Assembly: GCA_009829735.1 (NCBI GenBank)
Contig: CM020619.1
Coordinates: 10,096,375 to 10,160,374, forward strand
Source: Pyropia yezoensis
Taxonomy: Eukaryota; Rhodophyta; Bangiophyceae; Bangiales; Bangiaceae
DNA length: 64,000 bases
Reading direction: 5' to 3'
The position numbers and the translations under genes are program-made. The notes beneath the pieces were generated by a model. It was not told the DNA's origin. It saw nothing but the letters and a program-made list of their open reading frames with translations, and did not search any database. How positions within the stretch are numbered: the first letter of the stretch is position 1; each line of letters begins with the position of its first letter. Of the stretch, positions 39,202 through 49,658 are shown piece after piece.

Positions 39202-40962
39202 ATGGCTACCCTCCCTGGCACGACGGTGCCCGAAGGGGTAGACCCCGCGTCCCTTGACGCATCCCTGGTCACCGCGGGGGACGGTGCCCAACCCGGCGTT
39301 CTTTCTACGGGTGAAGCAGACCTGGGCGTGACATCCGGTAGTGGACTGGAGTCTACAGGCGGCCAAGTACCGCCTGCTCCCGTTCCTCCGGCTGTTCCTC
39401 CTGTGGGAGCCACCCCGGGGTCAACGGCGTTTGAGTCCGCTCGCAGCAGACGTCTCCCTCCTGTCGGTTCTACTCTTCAACCTCCAGGGATAGCCCCTGG
39501 TGTGTTTACTCCTGGACCCACACATGGCAGCTGGGTGTATACACCTCTTCCTGTGGGCACTAGCAGTGCCAGAGGCACCGCTATGACTGGTTCTACGGGT
39601 CTTCCTGAGACTTCGACTCCTGGGACCGGCCAAGCTTTTCCTCCCCTTGCGTCCTATGGGGCGGGGAGCTCCAAGACCGGTGACCGGAGCAGCCGTAGGC
39701 GTCGGCGTCGTCGCCGCCGCTCTAGCACCAGCGAGACCAGTTCCTCCAGCTCTGAGGAGGGATATGACTGGGATGCATCTCCCGGTCCTACCCGGCGCAG
39801 GCTAGTCGAGTTCGACTTCCCTGCCCACCAAGTGGGAGATGCCACCCTGAACAAGGTCACGTATTGGGGTAACTACCGGCTGGAGAACCAAGACCAAGGT
39901 TACACCCGGAAGATGGCCAAGAAGATGGCATCCCTGAACCGGCGAATGCAGCCGAGCTTTGGGGGGCATCCTAAGTTTTCCGGGAAGAGACCGGCGCTTA
40001 TCTTTGCCTTCCTGCGCCGGTTTGTCAAGGCATGCAATGACAACGATGTGTCCGAGGGCAAGGCTCTCTATCTCCTGGTTAACTTCATGACCGGAGAAGC
40101 GGAACAGCGGTTTGCACAGGTTCTACCAGACTCTGCCGGGCACATTGTTGGACGTACCGTCGCGAGTTATCCGGAGGCGGTCAACTGGCTCCTGTCCAAC
40201 TACGCAGACGCGGACTCCCTGCGTAAGGCAGTCGGTAGGCTGAACCGGGCAACCATGGAGAGACAAGAGACTCCAGAGGCGTTCGCCCGTCGTGTCCGGG
40301 AGATGAGCGATGCTTGTGGCAACGTTTACCCTGAGGACAGGCTCAAGATGATCTTCTCGGAGGGGCTTCCTGAATATCTTCAAGTGGATGCGGAGAACTA
40401 CAACCAGGAACATCAAGAACATACCTTCCAGCAGTTGATGGCCTATACCCAGGGCAAGCACCGGCAAGCCAAGGCCCTCCAGGCTCCTATGGTATCAACC
40501 CCCAAGCCGTTGTCGCGAGTTCGTCCCGGACCCGACAAGTATAAGGGAGGTGATAACCCTGTACCGGTACTCGCAGTTGGCGAGGCCTCACCCATGGAGT
40601 CAAGGGACAAGTGGGGCGGCTTCGTTTCTAAGGAGCAACCTTCCCTGGTCGCCCCCAAGCAGATCAGGAACCAGCGGTTCCGGTCTTGCTGGCTGTGCCA
40701 GAAGGAGGATCATATGTCCTACCAGTGCCCGACCATTCCCGAGGATCTCCAGGAGAAACTCAAGCGTCAAGGACTGGTGTTTGCAAAGGCGGTCAACTGG
40801 GCTGACCGGCGGGCACCCTCCAAGATGGACAAGGCACAGGTACATGCCATCCGAGTGGCAACCTTACAGAGCATCACGGAGGCTCTGGCAAGGGAAGCTC
40901 CTACGGACTTTGACCTGGAGACCGAAACCTCTAAGGACTCCTCGGAGCCGGGAAACGAGTAG
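39202..40962 (+). CDS. gag: Gag of element C, 586 aa
   Basis: Intact structural polyprotein starting at ATG 39202 (MATLPGTTVPEG; context AACATGG). The N-terminal 150 residues are Pro/Gly/Ser/Thr-rich. A run of eight arginines then meets a Ser/Thr stretch (RRRRRRRRSSTSETSSSSS). The capsid-like domain follows (HPKFSGKRPALIFAFLRRF, YLLVNFMTGEAEQRF, SYPEAVNWLLSNYADADSL). The CCHC knuckle CWLCQKEDHMSYQC is near residue 496. The end is acidic (TSKDSSEPGNE). It shares the order and tail of B gag but is clearly divergent. Its stop lies six bases after the slip heptamer. Confidence 0.95.
   Translation: MATLPGTTVPEGVDPASLDASLVTAGDGAQPGVLSTGEADLGVTSGSGLESTGGQVPPAPVPPAVPPVGATPGSTAFESARSRRLPPVGSTLQPPGIAPGVFTPGPTHGSWVYTPLPVGTSSARGTAMTGSTGLPETSTPGTGQAFPPLASYGAGSSKTGDRSSRRRRRRRRRSSTSETSSSSSEEGYDWDASPGPTRRRLVEFDFPAHQVGDATLNKVTYWGNYRLENQDQGYTRKMAKKMASLNRRMQPSFGGHPKFSGKRPALIFAFLRRFVKACNDNDVSEGKALYLLVNFMTGEAEQRFAQVLPDSAGHIVGRTVASYPEAVNWLLSNYADADSLRKAVGRLNRATMERQETPEAFARRVREMSDACGNVYPEDRLKMIFSEGLPEYLQVDAENYNQEHQEHTFQQLMAYTQGKHRQAKALQAPMVSTPKPLSRVRPGPDKYKGGDNPVPVLAVGEASPMESRDKWGGFVSKEQPSLVAPKQIRNQRFRSCWLCQKEDHMSYQCPTIPEDLQEKLKRQGLVFAKAVNWADRRAPSKMDKAQVHAIRVATLQSITEALAREAPTDFDLETETSKDSSEPGNE
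40950..40956 (+). promoter_or_regulatory. -1 ribosomal frameshift heptamer GGGAAAC (C)
   Basis: In gag phase it reads G GGA AAC, then GAG and TAG (40960-40962). The -1 frame is open from here through about 45 codons into the segment before protease, and pol has no ATG near its start. Translation of pol therefore seems to need the shift. Confidence 0.85.
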
Positions 40963-43900
40963 GGCAGGCGCTCTCCCCAAGTGTCTTCCCGAATCTCCAA
41001 CGGCAGGGTACTTCTACCTGTTCTCCCCTTGCGTGCCGGGAGAAAGGACGGCAGTTACCTGCTCAACCGGTAGCCGCCTGGACACCCTGTTTGTTCAAGG
41101 GGACCTTGCTCGTCCTGCGTAAGGAAAACCTCAAGATTAATGCTCGTATGCGTGTGGGGGATAGCCTCCCCCAAGCTGTTACGCCGGTGGTCGACACGGG
41201 AGCCGGACCAAGCGTCATCACTGAGAACCTGTTACCTCCGGGCTGGCGTCGACATGCCTGGAGAGCGCCTACCAAGACCCGGATTGTAGACGCATCAGGT
41301 CAAACCCTACGACCGCTTGGCCGTCTTCCCGTCGCCATCTATGTCAACAATGAACCAATGCTTTTTCCCTTTCTAGTAGTCAAGACCTTATCAGTCCCCC
41401 TCATCCTAGGCTGGGACTTCCAGAAGCAGCATGTCAAGAGCATCCTACCCGGAGAAGGAAAGGTGCAGTTCAACCATGGGTTTGTGTCACCAGTGCTGGA
41501 GCACCTGGACACCAAGGTTCGTGTGGCCAAGAACCAGAAGGAACGCATCCCACCCTCTACCTTGACCCTCATCAAACCGGTGCTCCTACCTCCTCGCTCG
41601 GAGACCAAGGTTCAAGTCACGACCCGGACTGCAGGTCAATGCCTGATCTACGGACGCAAGGAATTTCTGGCGAAACACCGATTATACCTAGCCCACGGAC
41701 ACCACAAGAAGGTGGAGAGGCACACCCCGTTCTCGGTGCTGATCGTCAACGTGAGCCGGAAGCCAATAACCCTCGCCAAGGGCACTCGAGTTGGTACAGC
41801 AGAGCCTTACCGGGGGTCCGCCCGCGCTATGAGCAAGGAAGACCTCTTCAACCTGCAACAAGAGCTGGCATCCAACTTGACGGCCTTAGACGTATCTCCG
41901 GAACAAGAGCAGGCTGGCCGTACTACTCCGAAGCCCGAACAAGCACCGCCCGGGATGCCGAAGGTCAACCAAGAAAACGTCCCTCTCGACTTGAAGGAGG
42001 CACTGGAGAAGCTTCTCCAGGAACATCGGCACCTGTGGTCCGGAGAGCTGGGCAAGATGGACGCCACCCTACACCGGATTCAACTCAAGCCAGATGCCAA
42101 ACCAGTGCACATGCACCCATACCGGGCTGGACCTCATCGCCGGGATGAGATTGAGAAGCAGGTTAACAAGATGCTCAAGATGGATGTTATCGAGCCGTCT
42201 GATGGCGAGTGGGCTTTCCCGGTGGTAGTCGTCCCGAAACCTGGCGGTCACTTCCGTTTCTGCGTTGACTACAGACGCCTGAACGAGATGACAGTCAAGG
42301 ATGTATACCCGATACCCCGGATGGATGATTGCCTCGACTTTCTTGGTGATGCCACCCTCTTCTCGACGCTGGATTGTAATGCCGGTTACTGGCAGATCCC
42401 TCTGGCTGACGAGGACAAGGACAAGACTACCTTCACGTGCCACATGGGACTGTTCCGGTGCAAGCGTCTCCCTTTTGGTCTCACTAATGCTCCGGCAACC
42501 TTCCAGAGAGCCATCGACATCATCCTGTCGGGGCTAAGGTGGAGAACATGTTTGGTCTACCTGGACGACATCATTGTTTTCTCCAAGACCCCAGCGGAAC
42601 ACCTGGAGCACCTTCGAGAGGTCCTGGCCCTCCTGTCCAAGGCTGGAGTTACCCTCAAGGCCGAGAAGTGCCACCTGTTTGAGACTGAGGTGGAGTACCT
42701 GGGGCACGTGCTGAGTCCGGGGGAGCTCCGAGTCAATGAGAAGAACATCAAGGCCCTCCGGCATGCACGGCAACCTAAAACCCAGACGGAACTCAAGAGC
42801 TTCCTGGGTATGTGCAACGTCTACCGCCGGTTCGTACGAGACTACGCTCTGATTGCCCGGCCCTTGACCAAGCTTACTAGCAAGAAGCTTCCAGCACAAC
42901 TCCCGGTGTTCGACGAGAAGCAGACAGCAGCCTTCGAAGAGCTCAAGAAGCGCCTGACCACCACTCCAGTACTGGCGTTACCCAAGCGGGAGGGTCAGTT
43001 TGTTCTGGAGACTGACGCCTGTGGCGTCCAGGTGGGGTGCTCACTACTCCAGCAGCAACCTGATGGGCACTTCCTCCCGATAGGCTACTACAGTCGCGTC
43101 TTGACTCCAGCCGAGAAGAACTATTCCACGACCGAGCGCGAGTGCTTGGCGGTCGTCTGGGCTTGCTTCCTGTTACGTCCATATCTTGAAGGACAAGAGT
43201 TCCTCATCCGGACGGACCACGCCAGTCTAAGGTGGCTGCTATGCATGGACAGCAGTCAAGGAAGGGTCGCCCGGTGGCGCCTACGCCTTTCGGAGTTCAA
43301 GTACAAGGTGTGCACCAGAGCAGGGAGGGAGCACCACTGCGCCGACACCATGTCCCCGCTGGAGACTCCTGCAGCCGATACCGGTCCTATCCCGGAGGAA
43401 ATACCTTGCTTCATCCTCCCGAATGTCGGACGTGGCTGGCACGCTCCCCTGTACGAGACACCTGACGCTCATCAACCGGTAACCATTCACCGGATGCTGG
43501 AGGCACAATTGACGGACCCTCAATGCTTGGAGCTTCGCCACCAAATGGACCTGAACCGGAACAGTCGCTTCTCCGAGTCTACAGACGGACTCCTGGTACG
43601 GGTGTCACCCTTCGATGGGGCAACTCAAGTCTACGTACCCCGGAGCCTACGGACTGACATCCTACGCCTGGAGCACTCGTCTCCCCAGGCCGGGCATCCT
43701 GGTATCAATCGGATGTATGCTTCCATGAGACGACATTATTACTGGGAAACCATGGCCAGTGACGTCCATAAGTGCCTGGAGGCTTGTATTTCTTGTGCAA
43801 GGAACCGGTTGTCCCAGAGGAAGAAGACTTCTAAGCTACGCCTATTCCCTGCGGCGGAGCCCTTTGCAAGCTTAAGCATGGACATCCTGGGGCCCCTACC

Positions 43901-45050
43901 TGAGACCTCCAGTGGCAACATATACCTGCTCATCATTTGTGACCGGTTCTCCAAGTTCACTCGAGCAATCCCGTTGAGAACCATCACGGCTCTGGATGTC
44001 ACGTCGGCCTTCTGCGAGTACTGGATAGCTGCCTCCGGCCCTCCAGACTCCGTCTTAACCGACAACGGTCCCCAGTTTGCATCCCTGTTCTTCCAAGGAG
44101 TCTGTGACCTGATGGGCATCAAGAACTTGTACACCACGACGTACCACCCTCAAACGAACGGCCAGGTGGAACGATTCAACCGGACCCTAGTGGACATGCT
44201 ACGGCACTACGTGGAGGAGCACCAAGAAGACTGGGACGAGCTCCTGGCTGTCCTCACTCTAGCCTACAACTCCCGAGTTCACCGGACAACGGGAGTCGCT
44301 CCACTCGACTTTGTCACCCCGAGGCGGCTGACCAACTTCTCCCTGGAAAGAATACCGGATGGTCTCCAGCCTGCACTGAAGTCAGGTCCCAAGGCAAAGG
44401 ATGAGTTCCTGGAACAACTAAAGCTCCTGCTCCCAAGAGTCAAGGAGTCAATTTCAAAGACCCAGGAGCGATACAAGCGGGACTATGACAAGGGTGTCCG
44501 GGAAAAGAACAAGGAACTGGGTGGTGGCGACTGGGTTTTTGTGGACAACCATAGCAAGACCCGGGGGAAGCTGGACTCTAAGACGGATGGACCTTATGAG
44601 ATTCTCAATACGGATGGCTGGACCTTCCTTCTAGACGTGGATGGCTCTCCGTACCGGGTGAGCAGCGACCATGTCACCCGAGCTCCACCGCCAAGCCAAC
44701 GGGACTTGACCCGGCGTAAGCGGACTGCGATACCCTGGCTATCCCAAGAAGAAGGTCGGGAATTTGTCTACGTCAAGTTTGTCGACCATGCCTGAAGAGA
44801 TGGACGCCTGTACCTGCGAGTACGCTGGTTCGGTTTCAACCCGGCAGATGATACATGGGAACCCTCAAACCGGCTACCCATCGCGGACGTCTGTGCCTAC
44901 ACGCGACGGAACGGGATTGAGGGCACTCCCGTGGCCAGAGCCGGCAAGATTCTGGAGTCGGACACGGAGGAGGACCAAGAGGACGGGGCCAACCAAGACC
45001 CTCGGGACGAGACGAGCTCACCCGCAACGGATGCGGAACAAGAGGATTGA
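40957..45050 (+). CDS. pol: Pol of element C, one in-frame TGA before the chromodomain core
   Basis: Polymerase polyprotein in the -1 frame relative to gag. Protease VVDTGAGPSVI is near 41190. RT has FCVDYRRLN and CLVYLDDIIVFSKT near 42560. RNase H has LETDACGVQVG and RTDHASLRWLL. The integrase zinc finger is HSSPQAGHPGINRMYASMRRH...CISCARNR, and the triad lies in MDILGPLPE, LTDNGPQFAS and NGQVERFNR. After FVKFVDHA a TGA stands at 44793-44795. The same frame then continues RDGRLYLRVRWFGFNPADDTWEPSNRLP, a clear chromodomain, and an acidic tail to TGA 45048-45050. B pol has Trp (TGG) at the stop position. It is either a fresh nonsense mutation or a readthrough site. Confidence 0.9.
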
Positions 45051-45195
45051 GAAGAAGGGAACGGGTATATCAAGGAGAACACGCAATGCAAGCATGGAAC
45101 AATCAAGGAAACCAAGCACCCGCTCGAGCAACCCTTCTCTCCGCCTCTTCCCTCCTCGCTTCTCCCGAGACCCTCACCCTCCTTGCCTCCAACTA

Positions 45196-47211
45196 CTACT
45201 CTCGGCGCGGACGCTGAGCCGAGGGAGTGTCCTCCGGCGCTGCCCCCGCGGTACGACGGGAACCGGAGGAAGACGGGATGACGTAGTGCGGTGGACGCGG
45301 CGCATCCCGGTATGACGCCATCGGAGTAGTACCAGTAGTTGCCGGTGGCTCCCGCTCATCCAGATATGTCCGTCGGCGCCGCTGGAAGCCCGTGAAGGTC
45401 TCTGACCACTGCTGGGCCAAGCCATGCCGCGTCAAAGTCGTCAGAAGTTCGCCAACCACCGGGTTGTTCGACATCTGGCCGCTGTCCGCGCAAGCAAACA
45501 CCCGGTCGACCACGTCGTTCAAGACACTGGCGTAAGTGCCCAGCACCAGGGAGGACCCGACGCCTTCAACCTGCACCGGAAGACGACCCAGCTGGTCTTC
45601 AATCATGCCGACGTCGTACTGGTCGCATGTTGGACCACCTTGGTTCAGGTACCAGTCAGGCACCCGGAAGCGGGTAAGGCGCAGAGTCGGCGCCGGAATC
45701 TCGAACCGGCCCGAGGATGACACTACCGGACGGTCCACAACGGCCCCCGAGACCGGAGTACCCAACTCCAGCGGAGGCACAGCGCCGCCGGCGTTGGAAG
45801 AAGGCGTCCGGGGTAGAGCGACCGGAGTAGTCGGCGACCGCACGGCCACTCCCAGACTCGCCGCAGACAAGCGCGGTGCCGGAGGAGCTTGAAGTACCGG
45901 CACAGCAGGAACAGGGCGCGGACGCGCCGGTGACGGTTCAGGCGAGGCAACCGGGGCGACAGGGGCAACAGGAGGAAGCGAAGCCGCCGCAGACGCCCGA
46001 CCGACCGCCGCGGCCCATCCCGACTCCTGTACCGGCGGCCCAACTGGCAGAAGATCAAGGGCGGCCGGAGCAGGAAAGCTACCTAGCTGCGGCCACGCCG
46101 GAAGCGGCGTCGCCAGCTGCACCTTAGCCGGAGAAGACTGGTAGACCACCTGCGCCCAACCGTAGCCATCCCGACGCGGGCGGTTCTGGTCGGCAATCGC
46201 GTTCAAGAAGCTCCGGTCATGCACCGGTACCAGACGCCGGAAGTCGATCATCGCCTGGAAGAGCTCCTTGTACTCCTCGTCCTCGCTGCACAGGAAGTCG
46301 ACGGTCAACTTGTCGACAATCCAGACCATCAGGAGGTCGGGGAGAAACCAAAGCCGGTTGGACACCAAGACCTCGTGAAGCCAGTGGTTGGCCGCCAAGA
46401 CTGTCATCTCGGACGTGTACATCATGTACGGGATTGAATGGAAGAAGCCCTTGATCGACGCCTGAGTCAAGGCGTCCAAGAAGTACCAGGTGCAAGGGAT
46501 GCTGGAAGGAGCAAACCCGACCGGGATCTCGACTTCCTGCTGCTGCGGGATGACCTTGGGGTAGTATGCCGCCCGGTTGGCCTTGTCCAGCTTCCAGAAC
46601 TCCTGATGATTGCAGCTCACGATGAAGTCACGCTGACGCCCGCGTCGCTCACCCTGCTCCCGTGCCGGCGACAACTTGGAGTATTTCCGGGTCAAGAAAG
46701 GCGGCTCCAGAGCGACCATGCTCGGACGGGGGTCGCAGTTCAAGCTTCCCGACCCCTTGAGCGCCTCGTCCCAGACCTTGAGCGCCCGGTGGACGTACCC
46801 TTCCTCCTCCGGCCACCGGAGAACGGACGCGGACACGCGACGCTCGGTCAAGGGTAGATCCAGTACCAGCGCGAAGGAGAGATCCTCCAGACGAGCAACC
46901 CAAGAGGAACCCGAGAAGCTCTGGGAGCGGTCTTGTGCCAGGCGCATCTGGTCCGCCGTATGAAGACGTGCCTTGTCCATCTCGGTCAAGACCCCGCGCT
47001 GGAGTTCCTTGCGCCAGAGGTCCAAGCAATCCTGCTGGCACTGGGCCGCGCCGGCGTTGCCAACCACCGTGGAGTAACGCCGGGCCGCCAGAGGGTCCTG
47101 CCCAAGGAGCATCTCCGGGAGACCCTCCGGGGGGGCCTCGACCGGGTGCATCGCGGAAGCCGGGGGAACTCGATCCGTCCCCGCCGTGGCGACCGGCGCC
47201 GGCACCGACAT
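45196..47211 (-). CDS. Antisense ORF of element C (aORF-C), 671 aa, unknown function
   Basis: An intact minus-strand gene between pol and the 3' LTR, 145 bp from each. The start is ATG 47211-47209 (MSVPAPVATAGTDRV). The core (about residues 60-340) includes RAAYYPKVIPQQQEVEIPVGF, VLAANHWLHEVL and LPDLLMVWIVDKLTVDF. These align in order with EQYYPKKPESWPQVEVPYGF, MLATQWLLEVM and LPLRLFQGLEQLTPQL of the B antisense ORF, and the last also with LPTGVRRHIEQFGVDM of A. A Pro/Ala-rich linker follows, then a second conserved part (LNDVVDRVFACADSGQ) shared with A. The C-terminus is Arg-rich. No recognised domain. Similarity was judged by eye, so distant homology is probable, not proven. Confidence 0.85.
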   Translation of the reverse strand: MSVPAPVATAGTDRVPPASAMHPVEAPPEGLPEMLLGQDPLAARRYSTVVGNAGAAQCQQDCLDLWRKELQRGVLTEMDKARLHTADQMRLAQDRSQSFSGSSWVARLEDLSFALVLDLPLTERRVSASVLRWPEEEGYVHRALKVWDEALKGSGSLNCDPRPSMVALEPPFLTRKYSKLSPAREQGERRGRQRDFIVSCNHQEFWKLDKANRAAYYPKVIPQQQEVEIPVGFAPSSIPCTWYFLDALTQASIKGFFHSIPYMMYTSEMTVLAANHWLHEVLVSNRLWFLPDLLMVWIVDKLTVDFLCSEDEEYKELFQAMIDFRRLVPVHDRSFLNAIADQNRPRRDGYGWAQVVYQSSPAKVQLATPLPAWPQLGSFPAPAALDLLPVGPPVQESGWAAAVGRASAAASLPPVAPVAPVASPEPSPARPRPVPAVPVLQAPPAPRLSAASLGVAVRSPTTPVALPRTPSSNAGGAVPPLELGTPVSGAVVDRPVVSSSGRFEIPAPTLRLTRFRVPDWYLNQGGPTCDQYDVGMIEDQLGRLPVQVEGVGSSLVLGTYASVLNDVVDRVFACADSGQMSNNPVVGELLTTLTRHGLAQQWSETFTGFQRRRRTYLDEREPPATTGTTPMASYRDAPRPPHYVIPSSSGSRRTAGAAPEDTPSAQRPRRE

Positions 47212-47342
47212 CCGAGGAACCGGGGGCAGAATCGGGGCAGGTGATCGTGACCGGGGTGAAGACGCTCGACCTCGGCACCGGTGTGGACGTGCTCGAGGCT
47301 GTGCACGGTGGCACCTGGTTCGGCCCGAGGACGTGCCGGACT

Positions 47343-47352
47343 AGGGAGGGAG
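47343..47352 (+). promoter_or_regulatory. Polypurine tract of element C
   Basis: AGGGAGGGAG, three bases before the 3' LTR, the expected plus-strand primer. Confidence 0.75.
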
Positions 47353-47355
47353 CTA

Positions 47356-47928
47356 TGTAGCATCCCTGGCCCCGACTTGGCGCCGACCCGGGACTGCAAC
47401 CAGAGGGCACCAGGTGCCAGAACACGCCCGCCGTGTGGCGATGGTTGGCGGCCGTGGCCCGTGCCCGGCACTGGGATGCGGTGGACTACGCTATCCACAC
47501 GCGAGAGAGGGATTTCTGATGTGTTTTTGCATATTTGTGAGGGACTTGATTTGAGAGAATTTGAGTGTGAGATTAGTGAGTGGGAATAGAATTAGTAGTG
47601 ATAGTGGCCCCCGACCTGACGAGGTTAGACTCGGGTCGGGGCCACTCGGGGTTATGGGGGGGGCTACCGGGCCAACGTGCCGGGGTTCCCCCAGATGCAC
47701 GTTAAGAGGGACAGCGAGGCGCCCTCGGCCCGCGCCCTCAGGGAAAAAGACAACTGCGCGTTTGCTTTCCTCTTCCCCGTGTGCACTACCGTGCGTATCT
47801 GTTTGCCCTGCAAGCAGGCACGTGAGGCAACAGGCATACCATTCTCGTAGTTCCCCTTTCTGCGTTACCTGTCCCTTTCCCCCGAGGGATATTGACACGT
47901 GTCTGAGAGGATCGAGTTTTATACCACA
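47356..47928 (+). repeat. 3' LTR of element C (573 bp)
   Basis: Matches 38420-38992 without a visible difference. The hairpin recurs at 47604-47645. Confidence 0.97.
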
Positions 47929-49658
47929 GCGGAGTCTGGCCACCGTGTGGTACACTTAACGGGAACGTCCCAAGGGGTGAGGACTGTCCCCGCGGGTTCC
48001 ACTCGGGTTGGAGCCAACTTTAGCTTGGAGCCGTCGCCAACTAGGCTTTCGGAGGACGGCGGACCTCCGTTGGTCGGCGATGGGCTCGCGCCCATGCCCC
48101 CGGTTGAGACCCCTGAGGAACGTCGTTACCCCTCAGGTGGACTCCCGGAGGCGGACCGAGACTCAACTGGAGTCGTCAATCCACTCCTCGCGGAAACTGT
48201 CCGTCGGGAGGCGACCGATGTATTGCGGCAGACTTTGCCGGACCTGGTGGTCACGATGACGAATACTATCCTGAATCAGATTGTGGCGAGTTTGCCAGAT
48301 GGCCTTAATGTCCAGACCGGATCGGGGCTTTCGAGCCCGCAGGCGCAGAGGGAATCCCTCCTCACGCCTATCTCGGGTCGCCCCGAACAGGGGGCGACAC
48401 CTGTGACTCCCAACGAGGGAGCCACACCATACTCGGTGGGGCATACGCCCTTCATGGGGGAGCTTCCCCCGGAAACGCCGGCGGCTACACAAAGCGCGCC
48501 GCGCGAGACTATGGGCACTGAGGGTCAACTTACCTCAGTGCCACAGCGGCTGTTCCCTCAACGTGAGGTGCCGCCCAAGATCCAGGTAGCCAACCCGGTC
48601 TACCAGAGGATCTTTGATTGTGAGACCTACGTTCTCCACAACAAGTCGGTGGCGTATGGTCCTGAGCAGGCCCGAGCCATGGGCCGTGCCAAGAAGAATG
48701 CACTTCACTCTTTTGGGCACAAAGCGGAGTGGGATGGAACTCCCCCCCTCCGTGTCTTTGAGTTCCTACGTCGTCTCACAAAAGCCTGTGACGACAATGC
48801 CATAAGTGAAGGCATGGCTTTTTCCATGCTACAGGAGTTTACGAAGGGCGACCTGCGGACAGAACTTTTGTCCGTCATGCCCAGCTCCTCAAGTGGAGGC
48901 GCTGGGGAGGTGACGTCCTATTTGGAGCTCGTCAACTGGTTGTTGAGGGCCATTGTTGATGAAGCGGCGTTGGCTTCTCAAGTGGAGCAGTTTACGCAAG
49001 CCCATCAGGAAGAGGCGGAGGACGAGTTGTCCTTTGCGGAGCGAGTCCGTAAGCTCAACAATCGTTGTGGGTTTCTTCATCCACAAGCTGTGGTGAAGAG
49101 TCGGTTTGTGGAGGGACTCCATTGGTCAGTCCGGATGCAGACCCGGGAGCATAACACTGCCCGGGCGACCCTGGCCGAGTTGGCTAGGTTCGCCTACCGC
49201 AGAGGCGAGGCCTACCGCAAGTTGCGGGAGGAAAAACGCCAGGAGCGTCAAGCCGAGTTGGCCAAGGAACGGGAGGAGGCGCGCCAGGCCAGAGAGTTGA
49301 GAGAGGCACGCCGAATCCGCAAGGAGAGGGTGGTAGCTGCCGTGGGAGCTTCCCAGGGTACCTCTTCGTCTTCCCCAGTTGGGAAGACCCCTCCGGGAAC
49401 TGATAATCGGTGTTGGAACTGCAACTCCGATGGACACTGGGCATATGATTGCCCCAAGTTGAGTAAACGCATTCAACAACTTGTTAGGAATGCGAATAAG
49501 AAGTCAGCTACGAACGAAGTACGTTCACGCCGCGAGGGTGGGCCTCGACCGGTGGTGGCGGTCGCCACACCCTCGGCGGAGGGGGCGGACACGTCGTCCT
49601 CGGACTCGTCGTCTTCCCCTTCGTCCTCAGATTCGGACGCCAAGTCGGCGGGAAACGA

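Larger units (their letters stand above)
38420..47928 (+). mobile_element. Complete family C element (9509 bp), nested in B4 gag
   Basis: LTRs at 38420-38992 and 47356-47928 (573 bp each; I found no difference by eye). The target duplication GCGGA is at 38415-38419 and 47929-47933. Order: PBS, gag, -1 slip site, pol, then a minus-strand 671-aa ORF, polypurine tract and 3' LTR. Identical-looking LTRs make it the youngest retroelement in the window. The single visible defect is a TGA inside the chromodomain part of pol. Confidence 0.97.
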
